The notes under the pieces were generated by a model. The model was not told the DNA's origin and did not search any database. It was given only the letters and a program-made list of their open reading frames with translations. DNA of 64,000 nucleotides. It comes from CAWFQB01 sp965277875. Lineage in GTDB: Bacteria; Armatimonadota; Chthonomonadetes; Chthonomonadales; Chthonomonadaceae. Numbering within the stretch: position 1 is the first letter of the stretch; each line of letters begins with the position of its first letter. The position numbers and the translations under genes are program-made. The stretch is from assembly GCA_965277875.1 (NCBI GenBank), contig CBDIDV010000002.1, positions 3,348,001-3,412,000 on the forward strand, given 5' to 3'. This document shows positions 26,797 to 34,982 of this stretch, one piece after another.

Positions 26797-26854
26797 GGTA
26801 TAAACAGACTCATCGCAAAATCTAAGGATGGATCTGGATGAATCTGTTTATACC
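26797..26854. repeat. Intergenic inverted repeat, 12-bp arms
   Basis: GGTATAAACAGA (26797-26808) is matched by TCTGTTTATACC (26843-26854) with a 34-nt loop whose ends also partly pair. It lies between the DoxX-like and NDH-2 genes, in the leader of the latter. It may be a regulatory hairpin or a relic of a mobile repeat. Confidence 0.65.
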
Positions 26855-26876
26855 AACACTGTTTGCTTGAAAAGCC

Positions 26877-28133
26877 TTACTGGAAAGGCGGATGCTGCAC
26901 TTTGGTCAGCAGGTACAGGATGGGCAGAACGGCCAGGGCGGCGACGAGGATGCCCATTGTAATGGCGCGCGTCAGCGCGACATCCTTATGCCCCGCCCGC
27001 GCGCTGCGCGACACGCTTGTCTGTATCCTTCCGAACTCGCTGCTCAGATTGTTGGAAAACAGCACGACCAGGAACGCGGCGATGGGATACAGATGCGGGA
27101 TCTCGGCCCAGCCGAAGTCCACGACCATGAGCTTGGTGAACACGTACACCATCATCAGACACCAGACGCGGCAGAACACGCCCAGCATCAGCAGAAATCC
27201 CGTCATCACCTCGGCAATGGCAAAGCCGAGTATCCAGCACTCGCGGAAATGGTTGGCTTGAAAGGGCTGCCCGTTCGCGTGCAGCCAGGGCTGATGTCCC
27301 GTTCCCATCCAGAATATCTTGATCATAGGGTCGTTCATCACCTGCGGGAAGTTGTCGGCCACGCCTACGGTCAGATAGTAGTTGTAAATCTTCATCCAGC
27401 CCAGCGCGAAGAACCCGAACCCCAGTATGATCCGTACCCAGCGCATCTGCTGAGGCGTGATGTTGGTGATGGCGCGTTTCCACGAGTCCCACGACGACGA
27501 GACATAGACGACGGCGACTGTCAGCACGGGCAGCACGTCTACGGCGATTTTCCAGTCGAAGGCGAACAGCAGATACATAAACGTGCCGATGATGGTCGCG
27601 CCGCCCAGCGGCAGGGCCGTCTGCGTCAGGATGCCGATTGCCATGATGACCTGCACGATTTGGAACAGAAATCGCGTGGAAGGCTCCAGAGGATAACTGG
27701 GCATGACGAGCGAGTTGTTGGCGGCGGCGAACATCAGCACCAGGGCGGGGCAGCGCAGAAACAGCACGACGACCCACTGGCTCAAGGACATAAAGAGCGG
27801 CGCGCGCACCGGCTTGTCAAAGACGAAGGCCGCGATATATTCCACGTAATCCTGCAGGCGCAGGCCTACATTGGGGAAAATACGATCCATGATAAAGTCA
27901 TAGATCGGATCGCGCAGAAACCATACAATCAGCATCACGGCCATGTTCGCGATAACGCGCAGGGCGATGTTGAGCATATCGGGATTGAGCGAGGCGAAAA
28001 ACGTTTCGTCGAGGGGCCACTTGGCGGCGTGCGGGATGAACCGCTCGTGGGCCAGGGCCGCGCAGGGCAGCGCGACCAGCAGCAAAATCAAGATGGGCAG
28101 CCATCGGACGCGCGCGCGCTTGCCGGTTTCCAT
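26877..28133 (-). CDS. Polytopic membrane protein, DoxX-like
   Basis: The 418-residue product starts with a hydrophobic signal or first helix (LPILILLLVALPCAALAHE) and has about nine to ten hydrophobic segments. The second half (GFGFFALGWMKIYNYY, then ILGFAIAEVMTGFLLMLGV and YPIAAFLVVLFSNN) resembles DoxX-type membrane proteins, which are linked to quinone or thiol redox work. The assignment is tentative. It lies 81 bp downstream of the HMA-like gene and 130 bp upstream of the NDH-2 gene, all on the minus strand, which suggests one redox-related group. Confidence 0.6.
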   Translation of the reverse strand: METGKRARVRWLPILILLLVALPCAALAHERFIPHAAKWPLDETFFASLNPDMLNIALRVIANMAVMLIVWFLRDPIYDFIMDRIFPNVGLRLQDYVEYIAAFVFDKPVRAPLFMSLSQWVVVLFLRCPALVLMFAAANNSLVMPSYPLEPSTRFLFQIVQVIMAIGILTQTALPLGGATIIGTFMYLLFAFDWKIAVDVLPVLTVAVVYVSSSWDSWKRAITNITPQQMRWVRIILGFGFFALGWMKIYNYYLTVGVADNFPQVMNDPMIKIFWMGTGHQPWLHANGQPFQANHFRECWILGFAIAEVMTGFLLMLGVFCRVWCLMMVYVFTKLMVVDFGWAEIPHLYPIAAFLVVLFSNNLSSEFGRIQTSVSRSARAGHKDVALTRAITMGILVAALAVLPILYLLTKVQHPPFQ

Positions 28134-28171
28134 TGTATATCTCCTGGGTTAAACTTACTGGTACAACTCGC

Positions 28172-28206
28172 TTGTACAAACTCGCTTGACAAGCGAGTTT
28201 GTACAA
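28172..28206. repeat. 35-bp palindrome with 17-bp perfect arms
   Basis: Arms 28172-28188 and 28190-28206 are exact reverse complements around one central A. Both ends carry TTGTACAA. The left arm also repeats the adjacent segment starting at 28162 (GTACAACTCGCTTG). It sits between the HMA-like stop and the DoxX-like start. There is no T-run. Confidence 0.75.
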
Positions 28207-28214
28207 ACCGGCGT

Positions 28215-28901
28215 CTACTTTAGGATTTCGATGTGGATTTCACGCGGCACGTACCCGACCCGAAACAGAACGCGCTTCAGCTCGGCGATGTCAGCCTCAT
28301 CCCGGAATTCCAGCGACACCGAATCCAATCCGACAACCGTATGCACCGCATTCAGCTTCGCCAGTTCCGTGGCAATCGCGCTCTTGCCGCTCGTGTCGCA
28401 CATGATGTTGACGGCCTCGGTGCAGGTCGGGCAGCACAGATGGGGCAGCGTCACATGCAGCACGAAATGCGGAATGCCCGTCAGCTTGAACTCCGCAGGC
28501 GCCAGGCCTTCGTTTTCAATCGCTTTGGGGAGGAGCATCAGGTCTACGAGTCGAACCTGCGTGGGATCCAGGTCCGCGCCTACCTGTCCGCTGTACGTGG
28601 CCGGATTCAGACGCGCCGGAACGACCATTCTGGTAGCCTCTTCATGCGTGGGCAGGCTTTTCTTGTCCAGGTACGTGGGCTTTGTCAGCCACGAATACTG
28701 CTTAATGGCCTTGTAAACAATCTCGTAGCAGCCGCTGCAGCACAGATGGCCGAGGGTAATGGTGATGCGCGGGTGTCCCACGGACACGCCGGACACTGTG
28801 CGCTCAGGATGCTTGTTGTACTTGAGATCAACGCCGATTAAAACTGCCGCCCAGAGCAGCAGCATCAGCACGACTTGCTGGGTTCGTCCGAGACCGGGCA
28901 T
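28215..28901 (-). CDS. Membrane-anchored protein with two HMA-like CCxxC domains
   Basis: The 228-residue product has one N-terminal membrane helix (QQVVLMLLLWAAVLIGVDL) and two similar ferredoxin-fold-like domains. Each carries a motif H-L-C-C-x2-C at the end of the first strand: ITLGHLCCSGCYEIV and VTLPHLCCPTCTEAV. The second ends in the typical HMA pattern ELKRVLFRVGYVP. The heavy-metal-associated fold normally has CxxC; here an extra Cys and a His precede it. A metal or heme-thiol relay is inference. AGGAA lies 6 nt before the ATG at 28901. The DoxX-like gene follows. Confidence 0.7.
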   Translation of the reverse strand: MPGLGRTQQVVLMLLLWAAVLIGVDLKYNKHPERTVSGVSVGHPRITITLGHLCCSGCYEIVYKAIKQYSWLTKPTYLDKKSLPTHEEATRMVVPARLNPATYSGQVGADLDPTQVRLVDLMLLPKAIENEGLAPAEFKLTGIPHFVLHVTLPHLCCPTCTEAVNIMCDTSGKSAIATELAKLNAVHTVVGLDSVSLEFRDEADIAELKRVLFRVGYVPREIHIEILK

Positions 28902-28969
28902 GGTGGTTCCTGTTCTTTCCGATTCTTTTCGACTATTTGCGGTTGTGTCCGCTGACAAACGCGCCTGGT

Positions 28970-29758
28970 TTAAGGCGCGTCCGCCACGATCTTCGCGGCG
29001 AGGGGCTGCGATGCGCCCGGTGTGTTCACGCCGTAAAAGTACAGCGTGTAGGCCTGACTGCCCACAAGATTGACGTTGTCCATTTGCAGCAGCAGATTGT
29101 GATTGTTGTCGCGGATGAGCAGCGTGTACGTTCCTGCAGCCTGTATCACGTAGTTGTTCGTGTTGATATTGGGTTCGATGTCGGTTCCGTTGTAGCCGAA
29201 CGGGTTACTGGCAATGAACACCACCTCAGCGCCGTTCTGCACGTCGGGCGATGTGCCGGTGACGAAGATGGTCGGGATCGTCGGCGAGGGCGAAAGGTTC
29301 AGGGTGCGCAGGGCCACCTTGTCCGGGGGCAGTCCAGTGGGTATCCTGTCGCCGATGGCTATGATGCGGGGCGTGTACGCGCCGCTCTGTCCCAGCGCTC
29401 CCATCACGGCCAGGGTGTAGTTGGTTCCCGGCGTCAATTTAAGCGTGGTCTGTACGACCGACTGCCCGCCCGAACTTACGGACGTAGATGTCACTTGCGC
29501 GCTGGTCGTCGTGGTATAGGGCGTGGACGCGCCAAGCGCCAGCGCCTGCTGCGTGTATCCCGACGCGGCGATGTCAACCATGTTGTCGGCTGTGCCGATC
29601 AGACCGTTGAAGGCGCGCACGCGGCTGGTGGTTTTAGCCGGAGTGCCGGCCACAGGATTGACGCCGTTGCTGTCGCCCCCACACCCTGTCAGCCCCAGCG
29701 CCGCCATGCCGAATACGCCGCAGGCCGCGCGCAAAACGTGCCGGCGAGAAAACATCAT
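28970..29758 (-). CDS. DUF4397-type lipoprotein
   Basis: The 262-residue product has a twin-arginine-like start (SRRHVLRAACGVFGMAALG) and a lipobox LTGC, so it is exported and lipidated. The mature part contains RVRAFNGLIGTADNMVDI and repeated strand segments (NYTLAVMG, TYTLLIRD, AYTLYFYG) as in DUF4397 proteins, which have paired beta-sandwich domains of unknown role on bacterial surfaces. It lies between the HMA-like gene and the di-haem oxidoreductase, all on the minus strand. Confidence 0.78.
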   Translation of the reverse strand: MMFSRRHVLRAACGVFGMAALGLTGCGGDSNGVNPVAGTPAKTTSRVRAFNGLIGTADNMVDIAASGYTQQALALGASTPYTTTTSAQVTSTSVSSGGQSVVQTTLKLTPGTNYTLAVMGALGQSGAYTPRIIAIGDRIPTGLPPDKVALRTLNLSPSPTIPTIFVTGTSPDVQNGAEVVFIASNPFGYNGTDIEPNINTNNYVIQAAGTYTLLIRDNNHNLLLQMDNVNLVGSQAYTLYFYGVNTPGASQPLAAKIVADAP

Positions 29759-29804
29759 GCAGACCTCCTCAAATCAACTGTAAATTAACTCTAAGCGCGG
29801 TTTT

Positions 29805-29852
29805 GGAGTAACTTCGCAGATTGTGCCTCTCAAAGAACTGCGAAGTCACTCC
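29805..29852. repeat. Intergenic hairpin, 15-bp arms
   Basis: Arms 29805-29819 and 29838-29852 match at 14 of 15 positions with an 18-nt loop. It lies between the di-haem oxidoreductase stop (29900) and the DUF4397 start. No T-run on either strand. Confidence 0.6.
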
Positions 29853-29899
29853 GCTTCGACCGCTTGGTTCAGGTTTGTTAAACGACTTTGTTAAACCAC

Positions 29900-31351
29900 T
29901 TACAGGGACAGCAGGAACGCGATCACGTCCTGCTTGCTGCTGTCGGGCAGGGCGCGGAACGCCTGGGCGCTCGCGCTGGCCTCGCTGTCGGTGTCGGCTC
30001 CCATGTTGTCATGGCGCTGGATGGCCTCCATCAGAGCGTTCTGCTGCGACTGGTTGGCGAGTACGCGCCCGTCGTGCAGGTGGGGCGGGCCGACGACCCC
30101 GATGCCCATAAGCGGCGGCGTGCGCCACTGCCGACCGTTTGCGCGTCCCTGGCCCGGCAGGGTGTTGTCGGCAAGGGCCGCGCCCATGTCGTGCAGCAAA
30201 AAGTCGGAGAACGGATAGAAGCGCTTGTTGCTCAGCAGGCGTCCGCCGATGCGGGCGGGCGACGCGCCTGTGATCATGATGGGCGTATGGCAGCCGACGC
30301 AGTTCAGTTGTCGGCTGACGGCAAGACCGCGCGGCTGCGTATAATCGGCCCCGAACAGCGCCATGCCCCGCTCCTCGGCGCTGCCGGGATTGACGACGGC
30401 GCGGGCGGGCGGCGCGATCAGGCGGATCAGCGTGCGCAGGTCGCGCAGGTCATTCGCGCTCAGGGAAGGCGAAGGCTTGGGCGCGGGCGTACTGGTGTTG
30501 GTGTTGGTTCCGGGCGTGAACGGACTGGTCAGGCCGATCTCGCCGTTCGTGCCGCCCGTATCGAATTGCTCCAGGGACGGCCCTGCGGCGCGCAGGCCGA
30601 AGCGTCCCAGCCTGATTACCGGGCTGCCGCCGATAAGCGCGTTCTGCTCGCTTGATCGGTTTTCAAAGCCCTCGTGTCCAAGTCCGTTGACGCTGGCGGG
30701 CTTGCCTGCCAGGATCTCATCGTCGGGTATGGCCTCGATCAAACCGCGCCCGATATAGGGCGGCGCGGCGCGCATCCCCGTGACGCGCACAAGCGGCGCG
30801 CCGGGCAGGGGGGGCATCTGCTGCACCGGGAAGCCGGGCAGTTGATGGCGATGAAGCACCGGCCCGCCCGCGTCGGCGCGCGGATTGAACGCGCCTGTGC
30901 TGGCGTCGAAGTCGCCAAAGATCAAAAAGGCGTCCTCGGTGCGGGCGCGCGAAACCGGCGTGGCCGGATTGCTTCCAAGCTGCGACATGTGGCAGCCCAG
31001 GCAGTTGCGCTGGTTGAAATAGGGGCCTTCGCCGTCGAACGCATCGGTGCGCGCTGCGGTAAACAGGTTCAGGCCGCGCTGCACGGCGGCCCGCTCGTCG
31101 CTGTTGGCGCCGGGAAATACCAGGCCGTCTACGCTGAGCGATTTACCGAAGGTGTCGCGGGGCATGGTTTCCCCGTCCACGACTTTGCTTGGGTCAATCG
31201 GCCCGCTCAGGCTGCTGACATCGGTGTCCGCGATGGTTTTCTGGTCATTGGTGATGCTGCCATTGCTGCCGCATCCCACGGCGACGCTCAGCAGCAGGCC
31301 CGTCAGCCCCGCCGCCGCCCCGCACCATTTTTTTAATCTCGTGTCCTGCAT
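29900..31351 (-). CDS. Di-haem oxidoreductase (DHOR/DUF1111 family), lipoprotein
   Basis: The 483-residue product has a lipoprotein-type start (GLTGLLLSVAVGCGSNG) and two c-type haem-binding motifs, CLGCH in RNCLGCHMSQLG and CVGCH in LNCVGCHTPIM. The segments FGKSLSVDGLVFPGANSDER and LHDGRVLANQSQQNALMEA fit the thiol-oxidoreductase-like di-haem family, distantly related to cytochrome c peroxidases. It would act in the periplasm as an electron acceptor or peroxidase. The leader carries a 15-bp tandem repeat that begins inside the 3' end of the porin gene upstream. Confidence 0.82.
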   Translation of the reverse strand: MQDTRLKKWCGAAAGLTGLLLSVAVGCGSNGSITNDQKTIADTDVSSLSGPIDPSKVVDGETMPRDTFGKSLSVDGLVFPGANSDERAAVQRGLNLFTAARTDAFDGEGPYFNQRNCLGCHMSQLGSNPATPVSRARTEDAFLIFGDFDASTGAFNPRADAGGPVLHRHQLPGFPVQQMPPLPGAPLVRVTGMRAAPPYIGRGLIEAIPDDEILAGKPASVNGLGHEGFENRSSEQNALIGGSPVIRLGRFGLRAAGPSLEQFDTGGTNGEIGLTSPFTPGTNTNTSTPAPKPSPSLSANDLRDLRTLIRLIAPPARAVVNPGSAEERGMALFGADYTQPRGLAVSRQLNCVGCHTPIMITGASPARIGGRLLSNKRFYPFSDFLLHDMGAALADNTLPGQGRANGRQWRTPPLMGIGVVGPPHLHDGRVLANQSQQNALMEAIQRHDNMGADTDSEASASAQAFRALPDSSKQDVIAFLLSL

Positions 31352-31368
31352 TTTTCTTGCTTTACCTT

Positions 31369-31474
31369 TTAGAATGAGCGCGAATTTAGAATGGAAGTGT
31401 TCAGAATGGAAGTGTTCAGAATGAACGTGTTTAGAATGAACGTGTTTAGAATGAACGTGTTTAGAATGAACGTG
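31369..31474 (-). repeat. 15-bp tandem repeat, six copies plus one degenerate
   Basis: Units of 15 bp with consensus TT(T/C)AGAATGAACGTG run in register from 31385 to 31474; a degenerate seventh unit lies at 31369-31384. The outermost unit contains the stop codon of the porin gene. On the minus strand each unit reads with a TAA. The array ends about 18 bp before the di-haem oxidoreductase ATG. Confidence 0.92.
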
Positions 31475-32918
31475 AAACGTCTATAAACAAGCGGTCGGTA
31501 CTCTGCGTTTTGTGGGGCGACCCGTCGAAGCTGTGATAGGCGATGCGAAACAGCGTGTTCGACAGGAAGCGGTAGGCGAAGCCCAGTTGGTAGCCCCGAT
31601 AGTCCGTGCCTGCGCCCAGGTCGGAGTCCGCGAACGTTCCCAGCGTGGCGTCGGCATCCACGTCGCGGTACGTGGCCCAGGCCGTGTACGCCCCCCGCGC
31701 CGAGCCGCCTTTGGTCGCGCCGACCGTGACGCCATAGCCGCTGTTGTCGAAACGCACCGAGAAGTTGTGCAGATAGTCGCCCGTAATAAAGGGCTGTAGA
31801 CCTCCTTTGAGTTTGGGCAGGAGCTGTCCGGTCAGGTGCAGCAGATGGAAGTCGTTGCTGCCGAACCCGGACGACGACCCATAGCTGTAACGATTGTTGG
31901 TTGTCTGGAAACCGCTGTTGCGCAGCAAAAACGCATTCGTCGGCGTGGACGTGTCAATACCGAAACCGGGAATAAAGACAGGGGACAGCAAGCCGCTGTT
32001 GAGATTATTATAATAAGTATAATTGATGGCCCCGCGAAACACGCCCGAATCCACCTTCAGTTGGTTGGCGACGCTGTACGTGTCGCTGGTAAGGCCGACA
32101 AACCGCTGCTGGGCGGGAACGTTAACGCTGAAGAACGCCGTGGTATTGGTTATGCGGGTGCGCGTGTTGTTGCCGGTCAGCGGCAGTTTGAGCGCGATGC
32201 CTTCGGGCGCGACATCGTGGTCGTACTCGATCTCGTCGTCCCAGTTGCCGATTTCGCCGCGCCAGAACGGGTTGTCCATTTTACCGACTATCAGGTACGG
32301 CGTACCCGGCTTGCCTTTGTCCCCGAAGTAGTAGCCGAGGAAAGCGCGTCCAAGCGAAAAGCTTTTGCCCCGGAACCCGTCGCCAAGCGTTACGAAGGGC
32401 GAAGTGGGGTTGGTATTTAGCCCGGTCGTAAGCTGCAGGCCTGCGTCGGAGCGTTCCGACAGGGGAGCGCCGAAGTTCAGGCGCACCCGCTCGCGGAACG
32501 TCCCCTGATCGCCCACGGGAATCAGGCCGGTTTGCAGACTGCCGTTATTGGTGCTGTCGAACCGAAACAGGATGTCGCCGCCGATGGTGATGGGCAGCTT
32601 GGTTCCGGGCGGCGGCGCAGTCTGCTGATCCGGGCGTACAATCGGCGGCTGATTGGGGCCTTGATTGGGATTGACGCCGGGAACATTAGTGTTGCCGGGG
32701 CCGGCAGGGTGGCTGCCATTTAGGGCGTTCTGTAAATCTTCGATCTTCTTTTTATCGGCGGCCTGCTCCGTTTTGAGCCGCTGCTGTTCTTTAAGAAGGG
32801 CCTCTACCTGGGCCTCCAGTTTCTTCAGGCGCTCGGCCTCGCTGTCCTGGGCATGAACTGCGCCGCTGACGAGGAAGGTTCCGGCAAGAACGAGGGGGGC
32901 GATGCGGCACGGTCTCAT
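31461..32918 (-). CDS. Outer-membrane porin with N-terminal coiled coil
   Basis: The 485-residue product has a signal peptide (LVLAGTFLVSGAVHAQ), a coiled coil of about 45 residues (EAERLKKLEAQVEALLKEQQ), a Pro/Asn-rich linker and a long region of alternating aromatic strands ending in Phe (RLFIDVSRSF). This fits trimeric porins in which a coiled coil reaches the cell wall. AAGGAG gives good spacing (7 nt) to the ATG at 32918, not to the one at 32924. A CRP-type site and a TATACT box lie upstream, so catabolite-type activation is likely. The substrate is unknown. Confidence 0.82.
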   Translation of the reverse strand: MRPCRIAPLVLAGTFLVSGAVHAQDSEAERLKKLEAQVEALLKEQQRLKTEQAADKKKIEDLQNALNGSHPAGPGNTNVPGVNPNQGPNQPPIVRPDQQTAPPPGTKLPITIGGDILFRFDSTNNGSLQTGLIPVGDQGTFRERVRLNFGAPLSERSDAGLQLTTGLNTNPTSPFVTLGDGFRGKSFSLGRAFLGYYFGDKGKPGTPYLIVGKMDNPFWRGEIGNWDDEIEYDHDVAPEGIALKLPLTGNNTRTRITNTTAFFSVNVPAQQRFVGLTSDTYSVANQLKVDSGVFRGAINYTYYNNLNSGLLSPVFIPGFGIDTSTPTNAFLLRNSGFQTTNNRYSYGSSSGFGSNDFHLLHLTGQLLPKLKGGLQPFITGDYLHNFSVRFDNSGYGVTVGATKGGSARGAYTAWATYRDVDADATLGTFADSDLGAGTDYRGYQLGFAYRFLSNTLFRIAYHSFDGSPHKTQSTDRLFIDVSRSF

Positions 32919-33027
32919 ACACATTCTCCTTATGGGGCGTCCGCCTGCTAAGGCATAGCGCTACTGCGGACAGGGTGGAAGCGGTGTTACGGGTGGTGCA
33001 GAAACAATAACATTTCACATACCGATA

Positions 33028-33033
33028 AGTATA
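33028..33033 (-). promoter_or_regulatory. -10 box of the porin gene
   Basis: TATACT on the minus strand. The expected start point is near 33021, about 103 nt before the ATG. No good -35 box is seen, as expected for a promoter that needs an activator. Confidence 0.55.
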
Positions 33034-33054
33034 ACAGAAGAATCAATATATAGA

Positions 33055-33070
33055 TGTGAAATATCTCACA
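33055..33070 (-). promoter_or_regulatory. CRP/FNR-type binding site upstream of the porin gene
   Basis: TGTGA-N6-TCACA is a perfect match to the CRP consensus. Its centre (33062.5) lies about 41.5 bp upstream of the start point predicted from the -10 box, the class II activator position. The binding protein is not in the window. Confidence 0.65.
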
Positions 33071-33166
33071 CTCATCTACATTTTTCACAATATACAGTAC
33101 ATATTACCGGCCACTAATTTATCACGCCGATTCAATTTCGCATCGGCTGATTAGCTAAAGCATAGC

Positions 33167-33214
33167 AAAGCGCGCTTTTCTCTTTGCATGATGGCAAAGA
33201 GAAAAGCGCGCTTT
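33167..33214. terminator. Strong hairpin between porin and gltD
   Basis: Arms 33167-33187 and 33194-33214 are exact reverse complements (21 bp) with a 6-nt loop. It lies 95 bp after the gltD stop on the minus strand. The plus side is followed by a T-rich stretch. It probably insulates gltD from the porin gene. Porin promoter elements occupy the rest of this 390-bp gap. Confidence 0.75.
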
Positions 33215-33308
33215 TGATTTTCGGATACTGCGGCAGGGAGATTGTCAGCGAGGGGAAGCAGCGCAGGCATAAAAGTTTGCACACTGCCACAGCCTGACCG
33301 TGCCGGAT

Positions 33309-34778
33309 TCAGACGTTCACGGTTCTGGTCAGGGGCAGACGGGACACGCCCTGCATCAGGTACGCATCTACGTTATGTGCGGTCTCGCGGCCCTCGGCGA
33401 TGGCCCACACAATCAGGGACTGACCGCGCCGCATGTCGCCGCAGGCGTATACGCCCGGTACGCTCGACGCGTAATCGGCCCCGGTTTTGACGTTGCCGCG
33501 TATGTCGAAGGCCACCCCTAGGTCGGCCAGCAGGCCCTCCTTTTGCGGATGCACGAAACCCAGCGCGAGCAGCACCATGTCGGCCTCGATCTCAAAGGCG
33601 GAGTCCGCCTGCTCCTCCATCTTGCGCCGTCCGTCCGCGTCCGGCGCGCTCCACGCCACGCGAACGCCGTGCAGTTTCGTCAGTTTGCCGTTTTCGCCGC
33701 TGAACGCTTTGGTGCTGATGCTCCAGTCGCGCTCGCCGCCCTCCTCGTGGGCTGCGGACGTGCGGAGGGTCATCGGGTAGTGGGGCCAGGGCATGGTTTC
33801 GTCGCGCTCGTTCGGCGGCTTGGGCATGATCTCGAACTGGTATACCTCGGTCGCGCCCTGTCTTAGCACGGTTCCCAGGCAGTCCGCGCCGGTGTCGCCG
33901 CCGCCCAAAATCACGACTTTTTTGCCCTCGGCAGTCAGTTGGGGCAAGTCGGCCTGCCAGGTTCCCGCCACGCGCTTGTTCTGCTGCGGCAGGAACTCCA
34001 TCGCGAAATGAACGCCGCTCAGTTCGCGGCCCTCGACCGGCAGGTCGCGGGGTTTGGTGGAACCGCCCGCGAGTACAATCGCGTTGAACCGCGCTCTGAG
34101 TTCATCCGCCGTGATGTCTGCGCCCACGTCCACGCCCGTCGTGAACACGACGCCTTCCTCTTCCATCTGCTTCAAGCGCCTGTCCAGTACCCATTTTTCC
34201 ATTTTGAAATCGGGAATGCCGTAGCGGAGCAGCCCACCGATCTTGTCGTCGCGCTCGAAGACGGTCACGGTATGCCCGGCCCGGTTCAGCTGCTGCGCGG
34301 CAGCCAATCCCGCCGGCCCCGACCCGACCACGGCCACGGTCTTGCCGGTTCGCATCAGGACATCGGGCGGTTCGGGGGCGATCCAGCCCTCGGCCCAGCC
34401 GCGCATAGCGAGCGACTCTTCAATACGGCGTATGGTGACGGGTTCCTGATTGATGCCCAGCACGCAGGCCGCCTCGCACGGCGCAGGACACAGCTTGCCC
34501 GTGAATTCGGGAAAGTTGTTGGTGGCGTGCAGTTCGTCCAGGGCCTCGCGCCACCGGCTGCGGTACGTCAGATCGTTCCAGTCGGGGATGATGTTGCCGA
34601 GCGGGCAGCCCTGATGACAGAACGGAATGCCGCAGTCCATACAGCGCGCCGCCTGTTTTTGCAGGCTGGCATCGGGAAACTCCTCGTAGAGTTCGATCCA
34701 GTCGTGTTTGCGCGCCTCGACCGACCGGCGGTGCGGCAGTTCGCGCCCATATTTCAAAAAGCCCTTCGGGTCCGCCAT
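33309..34778 (-). CDS. gltD: Glutamate synthase, small (beta) subunit
   Basis: GltD passes electrons from NADPH through FAD and iron-sulfur clusters to GltB for glutamate synthesis. The 489-residue product has the N-terminal cluster motif CMDCGIPFCHQGCPLGN and a second one (CPAPCEAACVLG), the FAD site GSGPAGLAAAQQL, the NADPH site GGGDTGADC and the closing YACGDMRRGQSLIVWAIAEGR. Length is normal. It is on the same strand as gltB but 6.4 kb away; accessory genes lie between them. Confidence 0.96.
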   Translation of the reverse strand: MADPKGFLKYGRELPHRRSVEARKHDWIELYEEFPDASLQKQAARCMDCGIPFCHQGCPLGNIIPDWNDLTYRSRWREALDELHATNNFPEFTGKLCPAPCEAACVLGINQEPVTIRRIEESLAMRGWAEGWIAPEPPDVLMRTGKTVAVVGSGPAGLAAAQQLNRAGHTVTVFERDDKIGGLLRYGIPDFKMEKWVLDRRLKQMEEEGVVFTTGVDVGADITADELRARFNAIVLAGGSTKPRDLPVEGRELSGVHFAMEFLPQQNKRVAGTWQADLPQLTAEGKKVVILGGGDTGADCLGTVLRQGATEVYQFEIMPKPPNERDETMPWPHYPMTLRTSAAHEEGGERDWSISTKAFSGENGKLTKLHGVRVAWSAPDADGRRKMEEQADSAFEIEADMVLLALGFVHPQKEGLLADLGVAFDIRGNVKTGADYASSVPGVYACGDMRRGQSLIVWAIAEGRETAHNVDAYLMQGVSRLPLTRTVNV

Positions 34779-34982
34779 GCGTGTTTGTGGTTCCTTCTCA
34801 ATCGGTGTTGGCTATGGTTATAAATACCGTGTAAATAGCCGCAAATAAACGCAGATGAACGCGAATTGTTTACAGGCCCACCCCACAACGGAGTGGGCCT
34901 GCGCGGTTTATGAAGCCGCATTCATGTCTCACCTGCGAACGTTCCTGCCGCTTTTATCGCCGCTCAGACGATATGCTGAGCG

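Noticed and set aside
31369..31474. 15-bp array as a CRISPR
   Set aside because: Repeats are contiguous with no spacers, and no cas gene is present.
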